Source: Marinobacter goseongensis (GTDB lineage Bacteria; Pseudomonadota; Gammaproteobacteria; Pseudomonadales; Oleiphilaceae). Taken from it: 64,000 bases of DNA. Below the pieces are notes generated by a model. The model saw nothing but the letters and a program-made list of their open reading frames with translations. It ran no database searches and was not told the origin of the DNA. The DNA lies in the NCBI RefSeq assembly GCF_023156235.1, contig NZ_JAKZAI010000007.1:164737-228736 (forward strand), in the 5' to 3' direction. Both the position numbers and the translations under genes were made by a program. Below, in pieces: positions 7,613 through 16,716 of the stretch (position 1 is its first letter; the number at the start of each line of letters is the position of its first letter).

Positions 7613-9973
7613 TCAGGATGGTGTGGACATACTGCAGTATTGTTCCAGTACTGCCCGCAACATTTCAATATTGACAGGCTTGGCAACAAAGGAATCCATA
7701 CCGGCCACGCGGCATTTTTCCTCGTCCTCTTCCATGGCGCTGGCGGTCAGAGCTACCACCGGTACCCGGCTACGGCTTTTCTCGCTTTCCCACTGGCGCA
7801 ACCGGCGGGTGGCTTCAAACCCGTCTACCCGCGGCATCACGCAATCCATGAACACCAGGTCGAATGGGTGCCATTGCCACAAACTGGCGGCCGCCTCACC
7901 GTCGTTGGCGGTCATCACATCGCAACCCAGTTTTTCCAGCAGGCGCCGGGTCAGGGTGCGGTTGACCGGATTGTCTTCCACCAGCAGCACCCGCATGCGG
8001 CCGCAGGGCAGCTCGCGACGGCGGGAGGTGTCACTGACCGCCTGCAGGGAGAAGCGGGTCAGGAAACGCCGGTCACCGGCAGCGCGGTCAGCAAACAGCT
8101 GATGCAGAATGGGGGTCAGGCAGGATTCCCGCAGTGATTTGCTCAGGAACGCGTCGGCACCGGCCTGGCGGAAATGCTCGGCATCGCCCCGCTGGGGGTT
8201 GGATGACAACACCAGCAGGCGGGTGTCGGTCCACTGCGGGTTACTGCGGATCTGGCGGCACAGCAGATCGCTGTCCATATCCGGTACAAAACCGTCCAGC
8301 ACAATCGCGTCGTAGGGTTGCTGGTTATCGGAAGCCAGCCGCACGGAGGTCAGGGCCTCACCGGCGGCCTTCACGGCCTCGATCTGCAATTCAAAGCGGG
8401 ACAGCATTTCCAGGGTAATCTTGCGGGACAGCTCATAGGAGTCCACCACCAGAATGCGCTTGCCACGGATCATGCGGGTATCAGGACGGACGCGGGTGGT
8501 GCTCTCCGGCGCCACCGGCAGCGACACCTCCACCCAGAAGGTGGAGCCTTCGCCGGGCCGGCTTTCCAGGTCCAGGGAGCCGTCCATCAGTTTGACCAGC
8601 TGGCGGCAGATGGTCAGACCCAGGCCGGCACCGGGGAGCTGGCGCTGGAAGCTCTGGCCCAGTTGCACGTAGGGCTCGTACACCAGCGGAGTGTCTTCCG
8701 GGTTGATGCCGACCCCGGTGTCTTCCACCGCCAGGCGCAGGCGTACCCGGTTGTCCTTGCGGCCCAGCACTTCAATGCTGATCAGCACATGGCCAGAATC
8801 GGTAAACTTGATGGCGTTGGAGGTCAGATTCAGCAGGATCTGGCGCAGGCGCACAGGGTCCCCACGAAGCGCCCAGGGCAGGTTTTCATCCACCCGCAGT
8901 TCCAGCGCCAGCCCTTTTTCCCGCGCGCGGGTACCCAGCATGTGCACCAGATCGTTCAGGGTTTCCCGCAGGTCGAAGGGCAGGTCGTCCAGCACAAGTT
9001 TGCCGGCCTCCATGCTGGAGATGTCCAGCAGGTCGTTGATGATGGCGGACAGGCTCTCGGACGCGCTCAGCAGAGTTTGTACGAACTCCCGCTGTTCCTG
9101 ATCCAGCGGTGTGTCGCTCAAGAGGGTGGCGTAGCCCAGCACCGACTGCAGCGGTATGCGCAATTCGTGGCTGACGTTGGCCAGAAACTGGTTCTTGGCG
9201 TGGTTGGCGCGCACCGCCTCATCACGCTCGCCCTGGGATTGCAGAGTGGTCTGGCGCAGGGAACGGGTGTCCTCCAGCAGTTGCAGGCGCATGGTATTCA
9301 GGGCCTGCTCAAGCTCACTCAGCTCATCGGCGGACCGGGGAGCCTTGCGGCGCAGTTTCAGCGGCTCGATGAGGGCGTCCAGATTCAGGCGGGCGGCGTA
9401 ATCCGCCATGGTTTCCAGATGTCGTGACAGGGTCAGTCGCACGATCAGCAGTAGCCCCAGGGTGCCCAGCGTAACGATCAGGGACTGGAACAGCAGGGTA
9501 AACAGAGCCCGGTCCATGAGCTCGTCGTGCACCTGCTCAACAGAAGAGGTCACGGTCAGCGTGCCGAGGTTGCGGGGGCCGGTGTACTGGGGGCGGTTGA
9601 GGATCAGCGGGAACGACTGGGAAATCACCCGCCCCTCGGGATAGGTGCCGGTGCTAAACGCCTCACCGTTGGAGGTGACCACCCGGGCGTGCTGGATCAC
9701 GGGCATGGCGCGCATGTCGTCCAGGCTGTTGGCTACCTCGCTGAAGTTCATCAGCCAGATGTTGTTGCTCATCGAGCCTGAAATCAGTTCTGCGGCCCGC
9801 TGCTGGGTGTAGCGCAGATCTTCGGTACGTCGATCGTATTCGCCGATCATCTGCAGGCCGGTTGCTGCCAACGAAAGTACGACACTGAACAGCAACACGT
9901 AGACCAGCAACCGAGCTGCCAGTGGCCGTACACCTATTCGTTTGAATAACCGGATCAAAGGCAAGACACGCAT
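7613..9973 (-). CDS. Hybrid sensor histidine kinase with two receiver domains
   Basis: Inner-membrane hybrid kinase of 786 residues (BarA/RetS-like layout). The order is: TM1 (about 21-43), a periplasmic sensor of about 110 residues, TM2 (158-181), HAMP-like linker, HisKA with phospho-acceptor His269 in [18 protein letters not shown], HATPase_c with N-box ([11 protein letters not shown], about 380-390) and G-box GAGLGLTI (448-455), REC1 (about 504-625, Asp560 in IVLDGFVPD) and REC2 (about 660-780, Asp710 in [12 protein letters not shown], Lys in VAKP). There is no C-terminal Hpt domain, so a separate phosphotransfer protein is expected. In the H-box the usual RTPL is RIPL. REC1 departs from consensus (VVDSYE where LVEDN is usual), so it may be regulatory rather than signalling. 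The signal and partner are unknown. Confidence 0.9.
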   Translation of the reverse strand: MRVLPLIRLFKRIGVRPLAARLLVYVLLFSVVLSLAATGLQMIGEYDRRTEDLRYTQQRAAELISGSMSNNIWLMNFSEVANSLDDMRAMPVIQHARVVTSNGEAFSTGTYPEGRVISQSFPLILNRPQYTGPRNLGTLTVTSSVEQVHDELMDRALFTLLFQSLIVTLGTLGLLLIVRLTLSRHLETMADYAARLNLDALIEPLKLRRKAPRSADELSELEQALNTMRLQLLEDTRSLRQTTLQSQGERDEAVRANHAKNQFLANVSHELRIPLQSVLGYATLLSDTPLDQEQREFVQTLLSASESLSAIINDLLDISSMEAGKLVLDDLPFDLRETLNDLVHMLGTRAREKGLALELRVDENLPWALRGDPVRLRQILLNLTSNAIKFTDSGHVLISIEVLGRKDNRVRLRLAVEDTGVGINPEDTPLVYEPYVQLGQSFQRQLPGAGLGLTICRQLVKLMDGSLDLESRPGEGSTFWVEVSLPVAPESTTRVRPDTRMIRGKRILVVDSYELSRKITLEMLSRFELQIEAVKAAGEALTSVRLASDNQQPYDAIVLDGFVPDMDSDLLCRQIRSNPQWTDTRLLVLSSNPQRGDAEHFRQAGADAFLSKSLRESCLTPILHQLFADRAAGDRRFLTRFSLQAVSDTSRRRELPCGRMRVLLVEDNPVNRTLTRRLLEKLGCDVMTANDGEAAASLWQWHPFDLVFMDCVMPRVDGFEATRRLRQWESEKSRSRVPVVALTASAMEEDEEKCRVAGMDSFVAKPVNIEMLRAVLEQYCSMSTPS

Positions 9974-10013
9974 TCCCTGTGACTGATGAACATTTGTCCA
10001 AACAGTCGCCAGT

Positions 10014-10745
10014 TTAACAGACAGTTAGCACTTCGACACGTTCTCCGGCGTTGTCATAAACAAAGCGGAAACGCACGTTCAGATCATACAGGTGCGCCCC
10101 GTAAACGCGATCTTCGTCCCGCCCCCGGCGGAACGAGGGGCGGGGGTCGTAGCTGACCACATCCTCGATCAGCTCCCGTAATTGCGGATAGCGATCCGCC
10201 GGCAGGTTCTGCAGCTGGGTTGTGGCCTCATCGAGAAACACCACCGCAATGCGGTCGGTGGGGGGCGTGTCCGCCCAGCCCAGAGTGGCCTCAGGGACTG
10301 AGTCGGAGAACGGCAGGTAGGGTTTGATGTCAAGAATCGGGGTGCCGTCGATCAGATCGTGATCGCTGATTTGCAGTACCAGCTGGCCGTTTCTGCGGCA
10401 CAGGCCCTCATTGCGCACCACCGACAACCCCAGGCTGTTGGGGCGGAACGGCGAGCGGCTGGCAAAAACTCCCATTTTGCGATTGCCGCCGAGCCGCGGC
10501 GGGCGCACGACCGGCCGCCAGTCCTCGCGTACCGCCTCATGAAACTGAAAGGTCACCCACAGATGGCTGGCGGTTTCCAGTCCGCGGAAAGCCTCTTCGC
10601 GATCAAAGGGCGCCTCAATCACCAGGTCTGCGCGGGCAAACCGGGTCAGTCCCGGCTGCCGGGGCACGCCGAATTTGTCGCTGAAACAGGAGCGGGTGTA
10701 GGCGATAGGCGTCAGGGTCAGGGCGTTTTGCGGGGTGTAGGTCAT
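10014..10745 (-). CDS. trmO: tRNA (N6-threonylcarbamoyladenosine(37)-N6)-methyltransferase TrmO
   Basis: A 243-residue TsaA/TrmO (UPF0066) protein, which uses SAM to methylate t6A37 of certain tRNAs. The N-terminal barrel carries the family signature RFARADLVIEAP, the SAM-site block GNRKMGVFASRSPFRPNSLG and the DLIDGTPILDIKPY loop. The C-terminal extension (about 160-243) with SYDPRPSFRRGRDEDRVYG is usual for the full-length bacterial form. The ATG overlaps the stop codon of the upstream gene (ATGA), implying coupled translation with the outer-membrane protein before it. Confidence 0.93.
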   Translation of the reverse strand: MTYTPQNALTLTPIAYTRSCFSDKFGVPRQPGLTRFARADLVIEAPFDREEAFRGLETASHLWVTFQFHEAVREDWRPVVRPPRLGGNRKMGVFASRSPFRPNSLGLSVVRNEGLCRRNGQLVLQISDHDLIDGTPILDIKPYLPFSDSVPEATLGWADTPPTDRIAVVFLDEATTQLQNLPADRYPQLRELIEDVVSYDPRPSFRRGRDEDRVYGAHLYDLNVRFRFVYDNAGERVEVLTVC

Positions 10746-11857
10746 CGTCGGTCAATTTGGCCAGAGAAAAACAATTCGATTCGCAGAATCAGAGAAGCCC
10801 GATCCTTGAAGCTCTCGTCGCGGGGGAATTCCAGTGCCGGAATGATCTCGCCGAACAACCAGTCACTGTGCAACCGGTAACGATAGGTCAGGTCGGCAAA
10901 GATCGAGGTTTGTCGCCAGGTGGGCTGGCTTTCGCCAAGGATACCGAAGCGGGGGTTCAGCGTAGAGCGGTTGTTCAGGCGCTTGTAGAAATTGAAGGTT
11001 TGCGCCATGTCGAACATGCGGTCGTCATGGACCCATTCCAGCTCGCTGGCGGACAGAAAATCCCAGCCATTGCCGAGATCGCGGCCGACCGCTATCGAAC
11101 TGCGGGCACCCCAGCCATCCTGGTGGAAATAATAAAGCCGTTGTTGGGCTTTCAGACCCCAATCTTCATCCAGTTGCCAGCGCTTGTCTGCCGTGGCGCG
11201 CCAGAAGGCGTCGGTGGGGAATCTCAGCCGCACACCCACGTCGTTACTGAGGTTGATGGCGTCGCCCACCTCCGACAGGTAGCGCAGGGCCCCGGTGGCC
11301 TCGGTTTCCGAGCGCTCATCTTCGGTGAGCGCTCGGTCACGGCGCCGTTCCGAGAGGGGAATAAGCTCGTCGCTCTCACTCTCGATCACCAGCCGCAGCT
11401 TTTCTTCCACGGTGGGTACGTCCAGCCGGAAACGGGCCTCCGGCTCGAACTGGGCCGGGTCGCCGTATTCGGACTCGGTCGCAAAGCCCAGCCTCAGGTA
11501 GCTCTGGTTGTTGGGCAGCCCGGCGTCTTCCCCGGAAAAGGTGCGATCCGCCCATTCGCCGAGGGCCTGGATGCGCTCGCTCTGGGTGCGCTCCTGGCGC
11601 AGTACCCAGTTACTGAAATTCATCCAGTAGGAATCCCTGGGCTCAAGCCAGTACTCGTCGGGGGAGAAGTTGTAGAAATCCGGGGGCAGCGATGCGGGGG
11701 AAAGCACATCGCCAACGGCGGGGTCTTGCACAACAAACACCGGCTCAGCGGCGTTAACCTTGGCCGTGGCCAACAAACAGCCCATTCCGAGGACAGCCCA
11801 TGTTCGCTTTATTAAAGGCTTACCCAAAGGCCACCTTAAACTGTGTGTGTAGCTCAC
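10742..11857 (-). CDS. Predicted outer-membrane beta-barrel protein of unknown function
   Basis: No family is assigned with confidence. The N-terminus has a basic-hydrophobic signal peptide ending in CLLATAKVNA-AEP. The mature protein is rich in aromatic residues and alternating strands (LRLGFATESEYGD, EARFRLDVPTVEEKLRLVIE, ALRYLSEVGDAINLSNDVGV, TSIFADLTYRYRLHSDWLF), which is typical of an outer-membrane barrel. A charged segment SDELIPLSERRRDRALTEDE could be a loop. The 371-residue frame starts inside the 3' end of coaE, overlapping it by 38 bp. A later start near the TTG/ATG before the hydrophobic core would remove the overlap. The stop overlaps the trmO start, so coaE, this gene and trmO look co-transcribed. 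Confidence 0.75.
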   Translation of the reverse strand: MSYTHSLRWPLGKPLIKRTWAVLGMGCLLATAKVNAAEPVFVVQDPAVGDVLSPASLPPDFYNFSPDEYWLEPRDSYWMNFSNWVLRQERTQSERIQALGEWADRTFSGEDAGLPNNQSYLRLGFATESEYGDPAQFEPEARFRLDVPTVEEKLRLVIESESDELIPLSERRRDRALTEDERSETEATGALRYLSEVGDAINLSNDVGVRLRFPTDAFWRATADKRWQLDEDWGLKAQQRLYYFHQDGWGARSSIAVGRDLGNGWDFLSASELEWVHDDRMFDMAQTFNFYKRLNNRSTLNPRFGILGESQPTWRQTSIFADLTYRYRLHSDWLFGEIIPALEFPRDESFKDRASLILRIELFFSGQIDRR

Positions 11858-12431
11858 TGACCTGACGTTCCACGTCGCTTATCAGCTTCGTATTATCAAC
11901 CACTTCGTCCGCTTTGTGCAGGCGTTTTTCGCGGGGCATCTGGGCGGCAATGATCCGCTCCACCTGATCCCGGGGATTGGCGTCGCGCGCCATGGTGCGT
12001 TCAATCTGAACCTCCACGGGCACGTCGACCACAATCACCTTGTCCACCAGTTCATGCTGGTCGGTTTCCAGCAGCAAGGGCGACACCAGTAGCACGTAGG
12101 GCAGGGTGTAGGCTGGATCTGCATCCCGGGAATGCAGCTGGCGAATCAGCTCATCACGGATCACCGGGTGCAGCAGCGCTTCCAGCCACGCCCTCTCTTC
12201 TGTGTGCTCGAAGACGACCGTGCGCAGCCGCGCGCGGTCCAGATGGCCGTCCTGCAGAAGGATGTCTGGCCCGAAATGCTCAGCAATGTGGGCAAGCGCC
12301 GGGGTGCCCGGCTCAACCACTTCCCGCGCGACGATGTCCGCATCCACCCAGTGCACCCCAAGATCCCCGAACAGCCGCGCCACTGTGGACTTGCCAGAGC
12401 CAATGCCGCCGGTCAAACCGATCACTACCAC
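11820..12431 (-). CDS. coaE: Dephospho-CoA kinase
   Basis: Catalyses the last step of coenzyme A synthesis, ATP-dependent phosphorylation of dephospho-CoA. The P-loop is GLTGGIGSGKSTVARLF near the N-terminus. WVDADIVAREVVEPGTPAL is the CoA-site region, and ERIIAAQMPREKRLHKADEVVDN is the lid and C-terminal signature. The frame opens at 12485, but that would overlap pilD. I chose the GTG at 12431, which follows a GGGGG ribosome site and gives a 203-residue protein of normal family size (MVVIGLTGG...). GTG or ATG codons at 12425-12461 are possible alternatives. Gene order pilD-coaE is common in gammaproteobacteria. Confidence 0.93.
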   Translation of the reverse strand: MVVIGLTGGIGSGKSTVARLFGDLGVHWVDADIVAREVVEPGTPALAHIAEHFGPDILLQDGHLDRARLRTVVFEHTEERAWLEALLHPVIRDELIRQLHSRDADPAYTLPYVLLVSPLLLETDQHELVDKVIVVDVPVEVQIERTMARDANPRDQVERIIAAQMPREKRLHKADEVVDNTKLISDVERQVSELHTQFKVAFG

Positions 12432-12433
12432 CG

Positions 12434-13309
12434 TCAAACCCCCAGGAACCCGAACCACCATGCCTGAATGTCGGCACCAAACCACAAGGACAACAAACCG
12501 GCCGCCGCCAGATAGGGCCCGAAAGGAATCGGTACCTCACGTCCCCGATTACGGAACACAATCAGGCAAATTCCTACCACGGCGCCCACCACCGATGACA
12601 GCAGAATCACCGCCGGCAGCAACTGCCAGCCCAGCCAGGCGCCCAGCGCCGCCAGCAACTTGAAATCCCCGTGGCCCATGCCTTCTTTACCGGTCACCAG
12701 CTTGAACAGCCAGTACACCGACCACAGCGACAGATAACCGGCCACCGCGCCCCAGAACGCACTGTGAAAGTCCGTCAGCACGCCGAAATAGTTCAGCACC
12801 AGGCCCAGCCACATCAGTGGCAGCGTGATGCTGTCTGGCAGCAGCTGGGTATCGAAATCGATCATCGTCAGCGCAACCAGCGACCACACCAGCAGCAACG
12901 CCCACAACGCCGCTTCCGTCGGCCCCAGAATGGCCAGGGTAATCACGGAGAATGCTGCCGTGATCGCCTCAATCATCGGATAGCGCGGTGAGATCCGCGT
13001 TTTGCAGGCGGAGCACTGACCCCGCAACAACAGATAACTGATGACCGGAATGTTCTCCCAGGCGCGGATGCGGTGGCCGCACGCCGGGCAAGTGGAAGCC
13101 GGCGAGGAGAGGGTGATGGGTGTATCCGGCTTGCGCTGGCCCTCCGGTAACTCCAGAAACTCCTCACACTGGCAGCGCCAGTCCTGCTGCATCATCTTTG
13201 GTAAGCGCAGGATCACCACGTTGAGGAAACTGCCGATGCAGAGGGACAGGAAGATGACAGTGAAGTAGAGGAGCCAGGGTGTGGATAGCAGAGCATCAAG
13301 GAATTGCAT
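12434..13309 (-). CDS. pilD: Type IV prepilin peptidase / N-methyltransferase
   Basis: Inner-membrane bifunctional aspartyl protease that cleaves type IV prepilins after Gly and N-methylates the new N-terminal Phe. The zinc-binding cytosolic loop has two CXXC pairs, CPAC and CSAC, separated by about 22 residues. The catalytic aspartates are in LTMIDFDTQLLPD and in GHGDFKLLAALG (the GXGD motif). Multiple hydrophobic segments fill the rest. The frame opens at a TTG at 13324; the ATG at 13309 (MQFLDALLSTPW) gives 291 residues, the usual PilD length. It is the last gene of pilB-pilC-pilD, separated from pilC by a REP-like palindrome. Confidence 0.95.
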   Translation of the reverse strand: MQFLDALLSTPWLLYFTVIFLSLCIGSFLNVVILRLPKMMQQDWRCQCEEFLELPEGQRKPDTPITLSSPASTCPACGHRIRAWENIPVISYLLLRGQCSACKTRISPRYPMIEAITAAFSVITLAILGPTEAALWALLLVWSLVALTMIDFDTQLLPDSITLPLMWLGLVLNYFGVLTDFHSAFWGAVAGYLSLWSVYWLFKLVTGKEGMGHGDFKLLAALGAWLGWQLLPAVILLSSVVGAVVGICLIVFRNRGREVPIPFGPYLAAAGLLSLWFGADIQAWWFGFLGV

Positions 13310-13346
13310 GGATTGTCCGGACAAGCGAAAAATGAAGGGAGGGTGG

Positions 13347-13372
13347 GTCGGGTTAGTGGAGCGTAACCCGAC
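13347..13372. repeat. REP-like palindrome, copy 3
   Basis: Arms GTCGGGTTA and TAACCCGAC are identical to copy 2, but the centre is GTGGAGCG, close to the inverse of the centre in copy 2. It lies between the pilC stop and the pilD start and could create a transcript hairpin that lowers or stabilises pilD expression. Confidence 0.65.
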
Positions 13373-13387
13373 ACCACGGGTAAAACA

Positions 13388-14608
13388 TTAGCCCACGACC
13401 TGACCCATTTGGAAGATCGGAAGGTACATGGCGATGATCAGACCACCCACAAGCACACCGAGAACCGCCATAATCATGGGTTCCATCAGTGCGGTGAGAT
13501 TGTCTACCATGTCGTCAACCACTGCTTCGTAATGTTCAGCCACTTTTTCGAGCATCCCATCGAGATTTCCTGATTCCTCGCCAATGGCGGTCAATTGCAC
13601 CGCCATAACCGGAAAGATGTCGGCTTGACGCATTGATGCTTGTAACTGCGTACCGCTGGACACGTCGGCCTTGATTCTCTGTATGGCATCACGATACACC
13701 GCATTACCTGTCGCACCGGCAACGGAGTCGAGGGCATCAACAAGGGGAACACCCGCAGCGAACGTTGTGGAGAGAACTCTACCAAATTTTGCCACGGCGG
13801 ACTTATCCAGAATTTCGCCGACAATCGGGATTTTCAGATTTACCCGGTCCATGGCATCAGAAAATTTCTGCGAGCGTTGTCTCGCTTTTTTAAACGCGAA
13901 TATCGAGCCCACAATGATCAGTAATACCACGAACCACCACTGCTGCATCCACTCAGATAAATGCACCACCATCTGCGTAAACACCGGGAGGTCCGCGCCA
14001 AACCCTTGAAATAAAGACTCGAATTGGGGAACAACTTTAACAAGCAGTATTGCTGTCACCACAATTGCAACCACAACAACTGCAATTGGATAGGTCATTG
14101 CTTTCTTAACTTTTTTCTTGAGAATTTCTGTTTTTTCAAGGTAGGTGGCAATGCGGTCAAGCATCGTCTCCAAAGCGCCTGCTTTTTCGCCAGAATCAAC
14201 GAGATTACAGTACAGATCGTCGAAGTGCTTGGGGTGTTTTCGAAGAGCACCGGCGAAACTTGTGCCAGACGAAATATCGTTGCGAACGCTCATGACGAGT
14301 TCTTGCAAACCCTTATTATCGAGGCCATCTGCAACGATGTCGAAGCTCTGAACAAGAGGCACGCCTGCCTTCATCATTGTCGCGAGTTGGCGAGTCAGCA
14401 TGGCAATGTCGAATGGGGTGACCTTTTTGCTGCCGCCGAACAAAGGTTTGGCTTTTTTCTTGACCTTGTCAGGAACAATCCCCTGCTTGCGCAGCTGCGC
14501 CTTGACCAATGCGATGTTTGATCCCGCCAATTCACCCTTTGACTTGTTGCCCCTGCGATCTTTGCCTTCCCAAACGTACGCTTCAATCTTCTGTGCTTTT
14601 TCTGCCAT
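13388..14608 (-). CDS. pilC: Type IV pilus inner-membrane platform protein PilC
   Basis: A 406-residue GspF/PilC-family platform protein that couples the PilB/PilT motors to pilin polymerisation. It has two T2SSF domains (about 70-195 and 275-398). The first is marked by LTRQLATMMKAGVPLVQSFD and the second by FGRVLSTTFAAGVPLVDALD. Three membrane segments are seen: AVVVVAIVVTAILLVKVVP, WWFVVLLIIVGSIFAF and IMAVLGVLVGGLIIAMYLPIF. The length is the standard one for PilC. The ATG is 2 bp after the pilB stop codon, so the two are co-transcribed. Confidence 0.96.
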   Translation of the reverse strand: MAEKAQKIEAYVWEGKDRRGNKSKGELAGSNIALVKAQLRKQGIVPDKVKKKAKPLFGGSKKVTPFDIAMLTRQLATMMKAGVPLVQSFDIVADGLDNKGLQELVMSVRNDISSGTSFAGALRKHPKHFDDLYCNLVDSGEKAGALETMLDRIATYLEKTEILKKKVKKAMTYPIAVVVVAIVVTAILLVKVVPQFESLFQGFGADLPVFTQMVVHLSEWMQQWWFVVLLIIVGSIFAFKKARQRSQKFSDAMDRVNLKIPIVGEILDKSAVAKFGRVLSTTFAAGVPLVDALDSVAGATGNAVYRDAIQRIKADVSSGTQLQASMRQADIFPVMAVQLTAIGEESGNLDGMLEKVAEHYEAVVDDMVDNLTALMEPMIMAVLGVLVGGLIIAMYLPIFQMGQVVG

Positions 14609-14610
14609 GC

Positions 14611-16323
14611 CTAGTCCTTCGTCACGCGATTGGCTTCCTCAAGACTGGTTACACCTTCAATGACTTTTCTGAGGGCGGATTGTCTGAGATTCCGGAAGCC
14701 GTTTGCCTGCGCCTGTTTTGCAATTTGAATGGAGCTGGCTTCTTCCATAATCATGTTCGCCAGTTCGTCGTTGATCTTGACCACTTCGTAAATACCGACG
14801 CGACCCTTGTATCCTCCATTGCATTTATCACAGCCCTTCGGGCGGTACAACGTGAAGCCTGTATCAATTTGTTCCGGTGTGAACCCCTCCTCCAAAAGGA
14901 TATCTCTTGGCACATTCAAAGGCTCTTTACAGGAACAAAGGCGTCTTCCCAGGCGTTGGGCAATGATCAGGCTGACGGAGGTCGCAATGTTGAATGCTGG
15001 AACCCCCATGTTCATCATTCGTGTGAGAGTTTCCGCAGCGCTATTGGTATGCAATGTAGAGAGAACCATGTGGCCGGTCTGTGCGGCCTTAATGGCAATG
15101 TTGGCCGTCTCCAGGTCGCGGATCTCGCCTACCATGATTACGTCCGGATCCTGCCGAAGGAACGCCCGCAGTGCCTCGGCAAAGCCCAGGCCGACTTTCG
15201 TGTTCACGTTGACCTGATTGATACCCTCAAGGTTGATTTCGGCCGGATCCTCCGCCGTGGAGATATTAATCTCAGCAGTATTGAGGATGTTCAGGCCGGT
15301 GTACAGCGACACGGTTTTACCGGAACCCGTAGGGCCGGTTACCAGAATCATACCCTGCGGTTGCTTGAGTGCGTCCAGATAGAGCTGTTTCTGGTCTTCC
15401 TCATACCCCAGCGCATCAATACCCATTTTTGCCTGGCTGGGGTCGAGGATCCGCAGAACAATTTTTTCGCCCCAAAGCGTTGGCAAGGTATTGACCCGAA
15501 AGTCGATGGCCTTGGTCTTGGACAGCTTCATTTTGATACGGCCGTCCTGTGGAACGCGCCGCTCTGAAATGTCCAGCTGTGCCATGATTTTCAATCGTGC
15601 AGATATTTTCGGAGCCAGCTTAATGGACGGTCGAGAAATCTCCTTTAGCATGCCGTCGGTGCGGTAACGCACGCGAAACACTTTTTCATAGGGCTCAAAG
15701 TGAACATCCGAAGCACCTCCGCGAATCGCGTCCAACAGCATTTTGTTGACGTATTTTACGATCGGCGCGTCGTCCACCTCTGTGAGCGCGACAACTCTGT
15801 CTTCCTCATGGTCGCCGCCCTCGGTTTCAACGCCCTCAAGGTCTGCGTCATCTAGGTTTCCCATCGAGGTGTCATGGGAGTCCAGATATCTGTCAATAGT
15901 CTCCCGTAGTTTGGCGTCATCTACCAGCACTGCGTCTGTACTCAGCCCGGTATTGAACTTTATTTCGTCCAGAGCCTTGATGTTGGTCGGGTCAGACACA
16001 GCGACAAAGAGCCGGTTACCGCGCCTATATAGTGGAAGGACGTTGTGTTTACGTACCAGCTTCTCGTCAACAATCTTTTCCGGAAGCATTTCCGGTAAGA
16101 ATGCGGTCAGGTCCAGCACAGACATTCCGAATTCCATCGCGGCCGCAAAGGCAAGTCCGCGGCTGTCTGCAAGCTTGTTCTGCACCAGGTATGTTATTAA
16201 CGGTACGCGGTTTTCAGACGCCTGAATGAACGCTTCTTTGGCAATTGCCTCATCGAGCAAGCCGTCTTCCACGAACCGACGCGCAAGACCTGTAAGGGTG
16301 ACGTTGCTTTTGTTAGTAGCCAT
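14611..16323 (-). CDS. pilB: Type IV pilus assembly ATPase PilB
   Basis: A 570-residue hexameric extension ATPase of the GspE/PilB family. The N-terminal regulatory domain (about 1-150) precedes the ATPase core, which has Walker A GPTGSGKTVSLY, the Asp box, Walker B VIMVGEIRDLETA, the His box TGHMVLSTLHTN, and a tetracysteine zinc site formed by LCSC and GCDKC. It drives pilus extension at the inner membrane with PilC. There is no clear ribosome site upstream of the ATG. It is transcribed divergently from pilA across a 393-bp regulatory region. Confidence 0.96.
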   Translation of the reverse strand: MATNKSNVTLTGLARRFVEDGLLDEAIAKEAFIQASENRVPLITYLVQNKLADSRGLAFAAAMEFGMSVLDLTAFLPEMLPEKIVDEKLVRKHNVLPLYRRGNRLFVAVSDPTNIKALDEIKFNTGLSTDAVLVDDAKLRETIDRYLDSHDTSMGNLDDADLEGVETEGGDHEEDRVVALTEVDDAPIVKYVNKMLLDAIRGGASDVHFEPYEKVFRVRYRTDGMLKEISRPSIKLAPKISARLKIMAQLDISERRVPQDGRIKMKLSKTKAIDFRVNTLPTLWGEKIVLRILDPSQAKMGIDALGYEEDQKQLYLDALKQPQGMILVTGPTGSGKTVSLYTGLNILNTAEINISTAEDPAEINLEGINQVNVNTKVGLGFAEALRAFLRQDPDVIMVGEIRDLETANIAIKAAQTGHMVLSTLHTNSAAETLTRMMNMGVPAFNIATSVSLIIAQRLGRRLCSCKEPLNVPRDILLEEGFTPEQIDTGFTLYRPKGCDKCNGGYKGRVGIYEVVKINDELANMIMEEASSIQIAKQAQANGFRNLRQSALRKVIEGVTSLEEANRVTKD

Positions 16324-16479
16324 AAAGAGTATAAAGAATGCTGCCTAAGTTGCTGATAATCTGCCCAGAGTAATAGCTTGAGAGTTTAGATGGCCGGGCG
16401 CAGTTTGGAAAGTCACGAACTGTAAAGCCTGGTGTCGTGGCAAAAATTGCGTCGCGCCTCTCCCGCTCAGGCTCAATAG

Positions 16480-16515
16480 TGACAAAATATGTCACACATT
16501 GACGTCAGTTGACAT
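16480..16515 (+). promoter_or_regulatory. Putative PilR (enhancer-binding) sites upstream of pilA
   Basis: The palindrome TGACA-AAATA-TGTCA (16480-16494) is followed by TGACGTCA (16500-16507) and TGACATTTTTT (from 16510). Known PilR sites contain TGTC elements about 100-150 bp upstream of the pilA start. These lie about 110-125 bp upstream of the -24 element. Assignment to PilR is inference, since pilSR is not in the window. Confidence 0.5.
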
Positions 16516-16602
16516 TTTTTCACGTTTCGAGTGCTCGTGCCCATCTATTCGAAAAGTCGCGCTCGCGCCAGTGGGAGGGTGTTTCAAGCTGAGCGGGACA
16601 AG

Positions 16603-16620
16603 TTGGCACACAGGATGCTT
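16603..16620 (+). promoter_or_regulatory. Sigma-54 promoter of pilA
   Basis: TTGGCACACAGGATGCTT has GG and GC exactly 10 bp apart (GG at 16605-16606, GC at 16617-16618), matching the -24/-12 consensus TGGCAC-N5-TTGC closely. Transcription would start near 16630, giving a leader of about 87 nt before the pilA ATG. RpoN/PilR control of pilA is well known in Pseudomonas. Confidence 0.85.
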
Positions 16621-16716
16621 GTTTTGAACGAGGCTCCTTCCGGTTGTGGGTCATAACCTAGCCGGCCCCGAAGCCATGTCGAGTTTGAACACAATGACAA
16701 ACCTAGAGGTCGAATA

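Larger units (their letters stand above)
16324..16716. other. Divergent pilB/pilA intergenic regulatory region
   Basis: This 393-bp interval has no gene. It holds a sigma-54 type promoter for pilA and a cluster of TGTC/GACA motifs upstream of it, both listed separately. No clear sigma-70 promoter for pilBCD was found. Confidence 0.7.

Noticed and set aside
8318..9427. Long + strand open frame (369 codons) opposite the histidine kinase
   Set aside because: It mirrors the codon bias of the kinase, whose domains are intact, and its translation is His/Gln-rich without any motif.
10757..11815. 352-codon + strand frame opposite the unknown outer-membrane protein
   Set aside because: The - strand frame has a signal peptide and barrel strands and overlaps coaE and trmO as an operon member; the + frame has neither a ribosome site nor a motif.
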